A stretch of DNA of 64,000 nucleotides, taken from assembly GCF_036002945.1 (NCBI RefSeq), contig NZ_CP108529.1, forward strand, positions 186,001 to 250,000, in the 5' to 3' direction. Below are positions 16,540-25,057 of the stretch, piece by piece (the first letter of the stretch is position 1; the number at the start of each line of letters is the position of its first letter). This DNA is from Streptomyces sp. NBC_01224 (GTDB lineage Bacteria > Actinomycetota > Actinomycetes > Streptomycetales > Streptomycetaceae). Below the pieces are notes generated by a model. The model saw only the letters and a list, made by a program, of their open reading frames with translations, ran no database searches and was not told the origin of the DNA. Both the position numbers and the translations under genes were made by a program.

Positions 16540-17337
16540 TCACATGTGCCGGAGCGTGTATTCCGCGCTGGCATACTCGCCGCCCTGCGGATCACTCCCG
16601 GCCGGGTCTCCGCCCGCCGGAAGACGCGATGCGAAGGCTTCGGCATCGTCCACGGGCATGTAGCCCAAATCCGCCCCGGTATCGATATCCCAGAAACGGC
16701 GGGTGTTGGCAGAGACCGCGTACACAGTCGCGAAGCGCACATCCGGAGAAGTGAGAGCTGCCCGGACGAAGCCGAGGCCGTCGCGGGGGCTCAACCACGT
16801 GGACAGATGCCGTCGCTCGCTCGGCGTGTCCTCGAAACTCCCGATACGCAGGCACACCACCGACAGACCGAACTTGTCCGCATACAGGCGCCCGAGCGCC
16901 TCCACCGCAACCTTGCTCACCCCATACAGCCCGTCCGGACGCGCGGGCATCTTGGGTGTCACGGTCTCCGCGACCGGATAGAAGCCGCTCACACGGTTGC
17001 TGCTGGCGAGCACGACCCGCCGCACCCCCTGCCGACGTGCGCCCTCCAGCACGTTGTGCGTCCCCCGGACATTGCCGTCCAGCAGATCCGGCAATGGCGC
17101 CTCATCAGGGACCCCACCCAGATGCATCACCGCATCCACGTCCTTCAGGACTGCTGTCACCGCCTCAGCATCACGCAGATCGAGCTGGTGAACATCCTCC
17201 GTCGGCGACTGCGCAGTGAGTCCGACACGATCGATGAGCACCAGCCGCGCCACCTCATCACGCAAGCCGGCCCGCATCACCGATCCGATCCGCCCGGCGG
17301 CACCCGTGATCGCCACAGTCTCAAGTCTCGTTCCCAT
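16540..17337 (-). CDS. NAD-dependent epimerase/dehydratase, uronate dehydrogenase-like
   Basis: 265 residues, an extended short-chain dehydrogenase. The NAD loop is VAITGAAGRIGSV. Strand LILIDR-like VLIDRVG follows, then DVDAVMHLGG, the serine in VVLASSNRVSGFYP, and catalytic YGVSK. The length, the SSNRVSGFYP block and RFWDIDTGADLGY near the end match bacterial uronate dehydrogenases, which oxidise glucuronate or galacturonate to the aldarolactone. ATG 17337 is preferred over 17454 because the Rossmann fold then starts at residue 7. It is flanked by an IS1380 element and an ISL3 remnant, so it may belong to a lost sugar-acid cluster. Confidence 0.8.
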   Translation of the reverse strand: MGTRLETVAITGAAGRIGSVMRAGLRDEVARLVLIDRVGLTAQSPTEDVHQLDLRDAEAVTAVLKDVDAVMHLGGVPDEAPLPDLLDGNVRGTHNVLEGARRQGVRRVVLASSNRVSGFYPVAETVTPKMPARPDGLYGVSKVAVEALGRLYADKFGLSVVCLRIGSFEDTPSERRHLSTWLSPRDGLGFVRAALTSPDVRFATVYAVSANTRRFWDIDTGADLGYMPVDDAEAFASRLPAGGDPAGSDPQGGEYASAEYTLRHM

Positions 17338-17517
17338 GACGACCACCCTGCCGTACACCACCGGCATCCGGACCTCTGCGAGCCTCCCGCGGACGACTTG
17401 ACGCGACGGAGGCTTGTGATCTGCCTCACTGCGGCTTTTCGGGAAACGCACCACCGTCCGCCATCATCGATGCGAAACCGACTGCGGCAACGGCCCCATC
17501 ACCAACGCCTTGCGACC

Positions 17518-17789
17518 CGGCGCGCGCCTTCTCCAACCTGGTCCGCCACCGCCGCGGCCACCTGCTGGGTAAGTGGATCCGGCAGGCGGAACACTGCGGC
17601 CCGAGGCCGATCCGCTCCATGACCAGCTTCCTCCGCCAGGACATCGATGCCGTCACCATCGGACTGACCCTGCCCTACAGCTCCTGCTCGGTCGAGGGCC
17701 ACGTCTGCAGAATCAAGCGCCTCAAACGGAGCATGTACGGCCGCGTATCCTTCGCACTCCTCCGAGCTCGGATTCTCACCCCACCGTGA
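17518..17789 (+). pseudogene. ISL3-family transposase C-terminal remnant
   Basis: The plus strand reads ARAFSNLVRHRRGHLLGKWI, LRQDIDAVTIGLTLPYSSCS, VEGHVCRIKRLKRSMYGRVS and LLRARILTPP to a stop at 17789. This matches the C-terminal end of ISL3 transposases (VTAGLTLPWSSG-PVEG and RQMFGRAGF blocks). The catalytic N-terminal three quarters are absent. Confidence 0.8.
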
Positions 17790-17810
17790 TGTCGGCCCTT
17801 GTACTGAAAC

Positions 17811-18454
17811 TCAGCTTGAGTAGCGAGGAGATTCGTTGCGCAGCCTCCAGATCTCCTTCCACCGCCGGGCCTGGTCGGCCGCCAACAGCGGGTCGGGCGC
17901 GTCGGCCCACTGCACCGCGAGGCTGACCCCGCATTCCCTGCACAGCTGATGAATCCGATGGGCGCCGTCGTGCCAGACGCCGGTGTTGTCCCGCTTTCCG
18001 CATACACGGCACGTCAGCGCAGGAGCTTCATCGGGCGGGACCGATGACCGGAGCACCCGCTCGACCACCGCTGGCAGCGGCTCGTCGGGATGGATTGTCG
18101 GCTCGGGACAGTAGGCAATGTTCCCCACTCACGCTGCCGGCTTCGCCAGGACTCGTCTGCTTTCACCTGCCGAAAGCCACGGGCTTTGTCCGCTCGGCGA
18201 CTGTTGGCATAGGCACGCTCGTCAGCAAGCCAGAGCTGTCGGGCGTGGTGCAACTCCTCGACGGCCCGTATGAGCGAGCTCGGGTCCTTCTCCAGATTCT
18301 TGGGAATCCCCGCGCTGAGGCAGAGGTGGTGATATGTGGCTCGGAAGCCGTAGGGCGCGAATTGGACCAGGCAAGACCGCAAATTCGTATGCCGGACGCG
18401 TGTGGGCAGGCCCTCGTCGTAGACCCGTCTCTGGTGCGTGTTGAAGCTGCTCAT
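17811..18454 (-). pseudogene. Orphan protein with a zinc-binding-like tail, split by a frameshift
   Basis: The first part starts MSSFNTHQRRVYDEGLPTRV at 18454 and ends at about 18130 in ADESWRSRQREWG. The +1 frame then continues (GNIAYCPEPTIHPDEPLPAV) with CRVCGKRDNTGVWHDG and HQLCRECG, a four-cysteine zinc-ribbon-like pattern, to the stop at 17811. The two readings overlap by about 115 bases if taken as separate genes, and the junction reads smoothly as REWGNIAYCPE, so one frameshifted gene is the better reading. A separate 105-residue gene from GTG 18128 remains possible. No family recognised. Confidence 0.5.
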
Positions 18455-18689
18455 CCCAGGACGCCAGGGCCTGCCGCGCACGAATCGCACTTCACTTTGG
18501 CGTGCCGTGTGCTGCCACGCGATCACTGGCGGTTTCATCAGGCGGACACGCCCGCGATGTTTCTCATCCCAGGACCACCCCTCAAGGGAGGTCGGCCGGA
18601 TCGTCCCACACTCCCCGCCGCGACGCCCGTCAAGGGCCCTCGCTATCGTGGCGCCCTTGACGCTCTCCTCCCTCAGAGGAGGGGATTCT

Positions 18690-18703
18690 CACGGCACGCC
18701 GTG
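18690..18703. promoter_or_regulatory. Short palindrome upstream of the 18734 gene
   Basis: CACGGC-ac-GCCGTG is a perfect six-base inverted repeat ending 30 bases before the ATG at 18734. A second hairpin (CTCCTC-cctca-GAGGAG) lies at 18665-18681. The first could be an operator; the pair might also end a transcript from upstream. Confidence 0.35.
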
Positions 18704-18733
18704 ATCCTTCCTGATAGCCACGGAGGTAATCCG

Positions 18734-19462
18734 ATGACTGACAACGGCTTCTGGGAGTGCCCGCCGGAGCAGGGCGTCGCACAGCACGGGGAGTTCAGAC
18801 TAACCCTCATTGAGCGGCCCTTCCACACCGGTGGAAGGGTTCTGCCCGCTCATGACCCGGCACGGGCACGGGAGTTCGCCGCTGCTCTCGGCACCGTCGA
18901 CACGGTGGTGGAGGAAGTTGACCGGATCGAGGCAACCGAGCGGCTTCCTTTCGCCACCCGCGCGGACCTCGACCTGGTAGGCGTCGGATGCTGGGGAACG
19001 GTGGCCGAGGTGAACGACCCCGCCCTCGTGTCCACCGGGGGGACCTTCCCCCTCGCGAAGCTGGCGGACGAGCTGGCCGAGCGCTTCCCCGGAGCGGTCA
19101 TCATCGGCTCGGCGAGGATCGACCACAACGTGGCCTACGGCACCCACGTGATCTACCACCCGGACGGGGCACGCCTGTTCGCCGCAGGATGGAGCGGAGA
19201 AGAGGACTGGGACCACGAAGGCACCCCGCAAGACGTCATTGGCGCCTTCGGTATCAGCCCCGATGCCCTGGAACGACAGGGCATCGACCTGGACGCCGAC
19301 CCCGGGTCCTTCTCCTGGGAAGGTCTTACACGGCTCGCCCTCCAGCGCGTCACCCCGCTGCTCCGCAAGGGCCGCACACTGTCCGTGTTCCGCGTCCGGC
19401 ACACCGAAGGGACCACAGGCGACCTGGAAGACACCTGGATCGGCGAGTTCGACGATTTCTGA
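18734..19462 (+). CDS. Conserved-looking orphan protein, 242 aa
   Basis: Starts MTDNGFWECPPEQGVAQHGE after a good ribosome site (GGAGG, eight bases). It is acidic, soluble and without signal or membrane segments. Two blocks look structured: ADLDLVGVGCWGTVAEVNDP and GAVIIGSARIDHNVAYGTHV, the second followed by IYHPDGARLFAAGWSGEEDW. It ends VFRVRHTEGTTGDLEDTW. I believe this is one of the Streptomyces-restricted DUF families but cannot name a function. The frame is complete, in contrast to its decayed neighbours. Confidence 0.8.
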   Translation: MTDNGFWECPPEQGVAQHGEFRLTLIERPFHTGGRVLPAHDPARAREFAAALGTVDTVVEEVDRIEATERLPFATRADLDLVGVGCWGTVAEVNDPALVSTGGTFPLAKLADELAERFPGAVIIGSARIDHNVAYGTHVIYHPDGARLFAAGWSGEEDWDHEGTPQDVIGAFGISPDALERQGIDLDADPGSFSWEGLTRLALQRVTPLLRKGRTLSVFRVRHTEGTTGDLEDTWIGEFDDF

Positions 19463-19618
19463 CTGTAACGATCCGCAAAAAAATGGCGAGTTGGTGGGGA
19501 CATGCCGCCCTAACTCCGGAACCCCCGACCGGCTCACCCTGGCGTAGACAACAGACGGTGCAACCAGACCAGTTGGCCTCGCAAACTCACGGTGCCGCGC
19601 TCCCAGGGGGAGAAGTCA

Positions 19619-20030
19619 GTGAGCATTCAGATACATCAACCTGCGCACCGCCGGCGCGTGTGGGCGCGCCTCGCGCTCACTCTCACCGCCGCGGCGGCCG
19701 CGCCCCTGACCGGCCTGCCCGGCTCGATCGGGCGGAGGCCGCGAAGGCGCCTGGCTACCAGGACTTCAAGCGCTACCTCGACGTGCGCTACATCGGCAAC
19801 CACGACAACCCGCCCCGGGGTGAAGCGTTCAAGGCCCGCATGGTCAAGAAGTACTACGTGATCGGTCCCAACTGGTTGGTGCCAGGACCCGATCGAGTAC
19901 ACCGACCCTGAGACCGGCGAGAAGCGCACCCACGTCATGGGCGCACACGACCGGCAGCGCGCCGGCTTCAGGCGATGTACAACCAGAACAACCGCTGCGG
20001 CCACTCCGGCCGCGGCCTGCCCCTGATGCG
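19619..20030 (+). pseudogene. Secreted-protein remnant with several frameshifts
   Basis: A GTG at 19619 after GGGGGAGAA opens VSIQIHQPAHRRRVWARLAL with a hydrophobic LTLTAAAAAPLTGLPG signal-like stretch. The continuation AKAPGYQDFKRYLDVRYIG, RGEAFKARMVKKYYVIGPNW is in another frame, and PIEYTDPETGEKRTHVMGAH in a third. At least two frameshifts; the end is lost before 20050. The charged body (KARMVKKYY, GAHDRQRA) recalls small secreted or toxin-like proteins, but no family is named. Confidence 0.5.
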
Positions 20031-20056
20031 GTCCACGATCACGTACCGATCGGCAG

Positions 20057-20096
20057 AATTTTGCACACCGTGCAAAATTGCATATAATGCACCTCC
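20057..20096 (+). promoter_or_regulatory. TetR promoter with overlapping perfect operator, leaderless start
   Basis: Two perfect 10-base arms, AATTTTGCAC (20057-20066) and GTGCAAAATT (20070-20079), flank ACC. TTGCAC at 20061-20066 serves as -35 and the consensus TATAAT at 20083-20088 as -10 with 16 bases between. The expected transcription start, about seven bases after the -10, falls at 20095-20097, where the ATG begins. The operator covers the -35, so bound repressor would block RNA polymerase. Confidence 0.85.
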
Positions 20097-20702
20097 ATGA
20101 GTGTCGACGACATGCCCCTCGGGCTGCGCGAGCGTAAGAAGCGTGCGACGCGTGACGCCCTCGCGGACGTGGCGCTGCGCATGGCCGCGGACCGCGGATT
20201 CGAGAACATGACCGTGGAAGCGGTCACCGGTGTGGTCGGCGTCTCTGTGCGCACCTTCTTCAACTACTTTCCGTGCCTGGAAGACGCGATCACCCGGCCC
20301 GACCAGGACACCGCAGAGCGGGCCCGTCGGGCGGTGCTCAACGCACCGAAGGAACTCACGGCACTCATTGCTCTGCGCGAGGCGATCGGCCAGGAACTCG
20401 CCCATATCGAGGAGGATCACGAACGCTGGGAGCTCCAGATGGCCGCGCTCCGGACGAGTCCTTCGCTGCTGCCCGGATTCCTGGCCGCCCAGGGCGCGGA
20501 CGAACGCGCACTGGTCGCTGTCGTGGCCGAGCGCCTCGGCCAGGATCCCGAGTCCGATCTCTACCCTCGACTTCTCGCGCACGTGACGATCGCTGCCGTG
20601 CGCGCCGCCGTCGAGCTCTGGGTGGTCTCCGGCCGTACCCGCACGTTCCAGAGCATCTATCGCGAGGCGTTCGCCTCGCTGGCCGCCGGTCTGAGCGGCT
20701 GA
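20097..20702 (+). CDS. TetR-family transcriptional regulator
   Basis: 201 residues. The DNA-binding domain occupies residues 9-60: LRERKKRATRDALADVALRM, FENMTVEAVTGVVGVSVRTF, FNYFPCLEDAI. The Cys in YFPCLEDA replaces the usual Ser/Ala. The C-terminal helices (RLLAHVTIAAVRAAVELWVV) form the ligand/dimer domain. It sits 57 bases before a 14-helix exporter gene in the same direction, so it probably represses itself and the pump and is released by the pump's substrate. A palindrome overlaps its own promoter. The mRNA looks leaderless. Confidence 0.93.
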   Translation: MSVDDMPLGLRERKKRATRDALADVALRMAADRGFENMTVEAVTGVVGVSVRTFFNYFPCLEDAITRPDQDTAERARRAVLNAPKELTALIALREAIGQELAHIEEDHERWELQMAALRTSPSLLPGFLAAQGADERALVAVVAERLGQDPESDLYPRLLAHVTIAAVRAAVELWVVSGRTRTFQSIYREAFASLAAGLSG

Positions 20703-20759
20703 AGCACATCCGAAGCCCCCACCGGGGGCCTTTCACCAGAGAATGAGGAACGTCAGCCG

Positions 20760-22367
20760 ATGACCGCTGCCGTCACACCTGAAACCGGTACCGTCGGTGC
20801 GCCCGAGGGGGCCGCACCAGTCATGACACGTCGTCACATACTCCAGGCCATGTCAGGCCTGATGGCCGGCATGTTCGTGGCCATCCTGGCCTCCACCGTG
20901 GTCTCCAACGCCCTTCCCAGGATCATTGCCGATCTGCACGGCAGCCAGTCCTCATACACCTGGGTGGTCACCGCCGAGCTTCTGGCGATGACGGCGACCG
21001 TCCCGATCTGGGGCAAGCTGTCCGACCTCTACGACAAGAAGCTGCTCATCCAGCTCTCTCTTTCGATGTTCATCGTCGGCTCGCTCGTCGCCGGCTTCTC
21101 GCACAGTGTCGGCCTGCTCATCGTGAGCCGTGTCGTACAGGGCATCGGCGCGGGCGGTCTCACCGCGCTCGCCCAGGTCGTGATGGCCTCGATCATTCCC
21201 CCGCGTGAACTCGGCCGCTACTCCGGCATCTTCGGCGCAGTCTTCGCCGTCGGCACCGTCGCAGGACCGCTCATCGGCGGCGTGCTCGTGGACACCTCCT
21301 GGCTGGGGTGGCGCTGGTGCTTCTTCATCGGCGTGCCGTTCGCCCTGCTCGCGATCGTGCTGCTCCAGCTGACCCTGAAACTGCCCACGGTCCGCAGAGA
21401 GGTGAAGATCGACTATCTGGGTGCCGTCCTCATCATGAGCGGGGTCAGCGCACTACTGCTGTGGGTGACCCTCGCAGGCAACCGGTTCGACTGGGCGTCG
21501 TGGCAGACCGTCGCCCTGGTCACCACCGGTGTGGTCCTGCTGGTCGCCGCGGTCCTGGTCGAATCCAGGGTTCAGGAACCGATCATCCCGCTGGACATCT
21601 TCCGCAACCGCACCGTGACGCTGACGACGGTGGCGAGCCTGCTGGTCGGCGTGGCCATGTTCGGCGGCACGGTGTTCCTCTCCCAGTACTTCCAGATCTC
21701 GCTCGGCAAGTCGCCGACCGTCGCGGGCCTGATGAGCCTGCCGATGATCCTCGGCCTGATGCTTTCCACGACCATCGCCGGGCAGATCATCTCCGCACGG
21801 GGCAAGTGGAAGGGCTTCCTGATCGCGGGCGGCATCATCATGACCGCGGGCATGGGCCTACTGGCCACGATCAGCGCGGACTCCTCGTTCGGGCTGCTCA
21901 GCATCTACATGGTGGTACTCGGCGTCGGCGTCGGCATGCTGATGCAGAACCTGGTGCTGGCAGCTCAGAACGACGTGCCCGCGTCGGAGCTGGGCGCAGC
22001 GACCTCTGTGCTGTCGTTCTTCCGCAGCCTCGGTGGGGCGATCGGCACGAGCGCGCTGGGCGCCGTACTCAGCCACCGGGTGGCGAGCGAGATGGAGAAG
22101 GGCTTCGGCGGGGCGGCGGACAACGGGGGCGCCGGACACGGCGTCCCCGACCTCACCACTCTTCCCGAACCGGCCCGGCAGGTGGTCGAGCACGCGTACG
22201 GGGTCGCGACCGCGGATGTCTTCCTGATCGGAGCCCCCTTCGCGTTTCTCGCCCTGATCGCGGTGCTGTTCATCAAGGAGAAGCCGCTCAAGACGCAGAG
22301 CGGCATGGAGCGTCTCGCGGAGGAGAACGCCGCCGCAGCAAAGGCGCAGGCTGCCCCGACGCACTGA
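20760..22367 (+). CDS. MFS multidrug exporter, DHA2 (14-helix) family
   Basis: 535 residues with about 14 hydrophobic helices, of the EmrB/QacA drug:H+ antiporter type. Motif A-like GKLSDLYDKK lies between helices 2 and 3, motif C (GAVFAVGTVAGPLIGGVLVD) in helix 5, and LDFR-type loop LDIFRNRTV in the middle. The C-terminus is a charged Ala/Lys tail (AEENAAAAKAQAA). It follows the TetR gene after 57 bases with AATGAGGAACG ahead of the ATG. It likely exports an antibiotic or toxic hydrophobic compound sensed by one of the flanking TetR proteins. Confidence 0.93.
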   Translation: MTAAVTPETGTVGAPEGAAPVMTRRHILQAMSGLMAGMFVAILASTVVSNALPRIIADLHGSQSSYTWVVTAELLAMTATVPIWGKLSDLYDKKLLIQLSLSMFIVGSLVAGFSHSVGLLIVSRVVQGIGAGGLTALAQVVMASIIPPRELGRYSGIFGAVFAVGTVAGPLIGGVLVDTSWLGWRWCFFIGVPFALLAIVLLQLTLKLPTVRREVKIDYLGAVLIMSGVSALLLWVTLAGNRFDWASWQTVALVTTGVVLLVAAVLVESRVQEPIIPLDIFRNRTVTLTTVASLLVGVAMFGGTVFLSQYFQISLGKSPTVAGLMSLPMILGLMLSTTIAGQIISARGKWKGFLIAGGIIMTAGMGLLATISADSSFGLLSIYMVVLGVGVGMLMQNLVLAAQNDVPASELGAATSVLSFFRSLGGAIGTSALGAVLSHRVASEMEKGFGGAADNGGAGHGVPDLTTLPEPARQVVEHAYGVATADVFLIGAPFAFLALIAVLFIKEKPLKTQSGMERLAEENAAAAKAQAAPTH

Positions 22368-22396
22368 GCCCATCGAGTTCCAGGAGGAGTACCGCC

Positions 22397-23053
22397 GTGC
22401 CCGGACAGAATCTGCGGACACGCAAAATGCAGCGTACGCGTGAGGACGTGGCGCGCACGGCGGCCAGGCTCTTTCTCGCCCAGGGAGTACGAACGGACCA
22501 CCGTCGACCAGATCGCGGACGCGGCGGAGGTCTCCCAACACACGGTCTTACGCTGTTTCCCGCCAAGGAGGATCTGGTGCCGGCCCCGCTGAACGCGAGC
22601 GGGGACGCTCTGGTCACGGCTCTTCGGTCGCGGCCGGAGGAAGAAAGTCCCATGCGCGCGGCGCTCGGAGCGGTCCTCCGCACTCTGCAGGAAGGCGACG
22701 CATCCGGTGTCGACGCGTCGCTGCTTCGGCTGATCGGCCGGGCGCCGAGCCTGAGCGCCGAACTGCGACGCCGCACCGCCGGTCTTGAGACTCGGCTGGC
22801 CGAGGTCCTCGCCGAACGGGAAGGCATCCACACCGGTGGTTCCGACCTGCGCCCCCAGCTGATGGTCGCCGTGTTCGCCGCGGCCGGCAGCGTCGCGATG
22901 CGGCGCTGGTGCGGCAAGGAGAACACCACGCTGTCGCACATCGGAGCGCTGCTGGACTCGCCCCTTTCCCACATGGGTCCGGGTCTCTTCGGGGACCGGC
23001 GGAGCGGGAGCGACGGTGGCACGGTCACGTCACGGCTGGATGCCGACAGATAG
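22397..23053 (+). pseudogene. TetR-family regulator with two frameshifts inside the HTH
   Basis: GTG 22397 has AGGAGGAG upstream and opens VPGQNLRTRKMQRTREDVAR, TAARLFLAQG. The recognition region ERTTVDQIADAAEVSQHTVL is in another frame between about 22486 and 22550; then the first frame returns with PAKEDLVPAPL and continues to the stop. The two indels cancel, so a full-length protein is made but with a scrambled HTH (VRTDHRRPDRGRGG). It could still dimerise but should not bind DNA. A pair of sequencing errors is the other explanation. It was probably the third gene of the exporter operon. Confidence 0.75.
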
Positions 23054-23146
23054 ATGAAGGCTCAGCGCACGGAGTTCTCCCGGGGTCCGGTCTGCCCAGC
23101 GACGACCCGTGCACGCCGCCCCCTACTGCGGACTCAGCCCCGCTCG

Positions 23147-23294
23147 GGGGCTGCAGATCTGGCACTGTGTCCCGCTCCGCCGCCGCAACTTTGGGGCCCT
23201 GGACGAAGTAGTTGAATTCAAGGGCGTGGACAGCGGCGGCGATGTCGGTCACGCCCAGGCGCGGCGCGGCAACGGGGATCGCCTGGGTGTTCAC
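23147..23294 (-). pseudogene. Possible DegT/DnrJ/EryC1/StrS aminotransferase N-terminal scrap
   Basis: The minus strand from GTG 23294 reads VNTQAIPVAAPRLGVTDIAA, AVHALEFNYFVQGPKVAAAE. This resembles the first 40 residues of sugar aminotransferases (IPxAxPxLxxxDI...FVQGPxVxxFE). The similarity ends at about 23147. The call rests on a weak pattern, and the piece has no catalytic lysine. Confidence 0.3.
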
Positions 23295-23335
23295 GTTGGT
23301 GTCGCCTGTACGTCGACCGGAAGGGTGACAGGGCG

Positions 23336-23848
23336 TCAGGCCCGATGGCAGGTGGGGTCGAATCCGTGGTGCAGGTAGACAGCGGTGCCCTGGTCCAGGG
23401 CACCGGAGCAGGCGTGCAAGCGCCGGACCATGTGCGGGGCAAGGAGGGTGCCCCACTGGTCGGAGGAGACCAGCTGCCACGCGGTGAGCTCGCCGTGGTC
23501 GAGCTGGATCCGTTTCTGCACCTCGCACTCGGTGATCAGGCCGCCGTCGAAGAGGTAGTTGGCCAGCGGCGGGCGCCCGTCGGCCTGCTCCGGTACCCAG
23601 TCGACGGCCAGCAGCCGACCCGGCGTGAGGTCGATGCCGAGCTCCTCCTTGACCTCGCGCCGGACCGCCTGCCGCGGGTCCTCTCCCCCGTCCAGTCCGC
23701 CGCCGGGGATCTCCCAGGTGCCGTCGCCGTAGGACGGTTGAACCAGAAGAATGCGACCAGCTGCGTCGTGGAGAATTGCTCCAGCACCGGCGATCTGCCC
23801 GGGCAGGGAGGCGTAGTACTCAGCGGGCGGGAGATGCGGGGTGCTCAT
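23336..23848 (-). CDS. Nudix hydrolase
   Basis: 170 residues from ATG 23848 (MSTPHLPPAEYYASLPGQIA). The Nudix box GGLDGGEDPRQAVRREVKEE plus LGI fits G-x5-E-x7-R-E-x2-E-E-x-G, the Mg-binding helix that cleaves nucleoside diphosphate-linked substrates. AGAGAILHDAAGRILLVQPS precedes it. The start upstream at 23890 would add a stretch unlike the family. It is a solitary gene; the substrate (oxidised nucleotide, NDP-sugar or NADH) cannot be predicted. Confidence 0.92.
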   Translation of the reverse strand: MSTPHLPPAEYYASLPGQIAGAGAILHDAAGRILLVQPSYGDGTWEIPGGGLDGGEDPRQAVRREVKEELGIDLTPGRLLAVDWVPEQADGRPPLANYLFDGGLITECEVQKRIQLDHGELTAWQLVSSDQWGTLLAPHMVRRLHACSGALDQGTAVYLHHGFDPTCHRA

Positions 23849-24373
23849 GGGGCGGGACGCTAACCGCACCGCCCACAGGATCCTCGGCACATCCCCGACC
23901 TGGCGCAGAATAGTGACAAACCGGTGTGATTCTCACTTCAGAGGCAGAGCCTGATGCCCGGTCAGTTCGCCGCCGCCGCACCGGCCGGCTTTGTACACAG
24001 GCATCGACAGCAGATGCTCATGTTGATGAGCAGCGGCTGATTTTGCCCCGCGCTGATGTCAGGAGCATGGGCAGTACCTATCCGGTGCGCCCCGACCCGA
24101 GCTTGGCCCGGGACGGAAAGCCGGGCGGCCCCTCCCCTCCCCGGCGCCTTACGGCTACAGCGAGCGACGACCACACGTGGCCCGCGAGAAAGGCCACAGG
24201 CTGCTGTCCTCACTCGCGAACATTCCGGTGGACCAAGCCCCGCAGGTGCCTCCCGAACTGATCTCGAAAGGCTGCTCTTCGGCGGATTCTGGCTCAGCTT
24301 CTGCGAACCGCGCACTCCGAGTGACGAATGAACTCCTCACAGCAGCTGAGGAAGTTGCCCGGATACGGGAAGC
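23849..24373. other. Intergenic, no gene recognised
   Basis: 525 bases. Open stretches occur on both strands but none has a plausible start with family-like sequence. A weak plus-strand reading near 24180-24410 contains TNELLTAAEEVARIREAQA, possibly the end of a helical protein, without an identifiable beginning. Confidence 0.4.
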
Positions 24374-24979
24374 TCAGGCGTCGCTCCTGAGCTGGTCGCG
24401 TTGGATCTCGTAAGCGAGGGTGCGACGCACGGAGGCTGATGCGGTGATGGTGGTGATGACCTTCGCGGGAATGTCGAGACCACGACTGATCTCGTCATAC
24501 GCGTCCCGGTAGCTGCCGGGCATTTCAGCCTGGCGCAGCATCAGATCCTCTTCGAGGAGGCGCCGCAGCTCGTCGACGTTCTGAGGAGTGAATCGCTTCT
24601 TCCCCCGGGCGATGGCGTTGACGTAGCGGGTGCAGCGTGCGGTGTCGAAGGTCTCGGAGATTTCCTCGGCGAGACCCCAAAGGCGCCCTTCGAGCCATGG
24701 CACATCGTGCTGGTCGAGAGAGAACCCCATTGGGGACGGTGGCTCGCCCACCTTGCGCTTCGCCACCTGCTTGGACACGGCGGGCTGACTCATGTCGGTG
24801 AGCTGGGCAATTCTCTCCTGGGTCCAGCCGAAACCAGCGAAGAGTTTGATCATTTCGGCGCGCAGCTTCCGCATCTCCTCGCCCGCGCGGATGACCTCGT
24901 TCATGCCTGCAAGCATGCGCTCGGCCTGTTCCTCCGTCAGTACCTCGGGGTTCTGGTGCGTGTCCTCTTCGGCTGCCAT
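24374..24979 (-). CDS. Helix-turn-helix DNA-binding regulator, 201 aa
   Basis: Starts MAAEEDTHQNPEVLTEEQAE at 24979. A long N-terminal helix (AERMLAGMNEVIRAGEEMRK) precedes the HTH at about residues 47-72: FGWTQERIAQLTDMSQPAVS KQ. The rest (LWGLAEEISETFDTARCTRY, LRRLLEEDLMLRQAEMPGSY) is helical and probably binds a partner or ligand. The layout resembles small sigma-70-region-4/XRE-like regulators paired with actinomycete enzymes. It is divergent from the hydrolase at 25037, with two palindromes in the 57 bases between, one of them two bases from its own start. Likely an autorepressor controlling both. Confidence 0.8.
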   Translation of the reverse strand: MAAEEDTHQNPEVLTEEQAERMLAGMNEVIRAGEEMRKLRAEMIKLFAGFGWTQERIAQLTDMSQPAVSKQVAKRKVGEPPSPMGFSLDQHDVPWLEGRLWGLAEEISETFDTARCTRYVNAIARGKKRFTPQNVDELRRLLEEDLMLRQAEMPGSYRDAYDEISRGLDIPAKVITTITASASVRRTLAYEIQRDQLRSDA

Positions 24980-24980
24980 A

Positions 24981-25047
24981 GCTCGGTTATATACCCGAGC
25001 GCCCTGCCAGTCATAACCAGGTTGTATAACCTGGCTATGACTGGCAG
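24981..25047. promoter_or_regulatory. Divergent control region with two related palindromes
   Basis: A 20-base near-perfect palindrome occupies 24981-25000 (GCTCGG...CCGAGC around TATATA). A 44-base inverted repeat occupies 25004-25047, with perfect outer 12-base arms CTGCCAGTCATA and TATGACTGGCAG. Their centres share the core GGTTrTATAmCC (24985-24996 and 25020-25031), 35 bases apart, or about 3.3 helix turns. The arrangement suggests cooperative binding of a dimeric regulator, most simply the HTH protein at 24374. Confidence 0.75.
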
Positions 25048-25057
25048 GATCCAGGTC

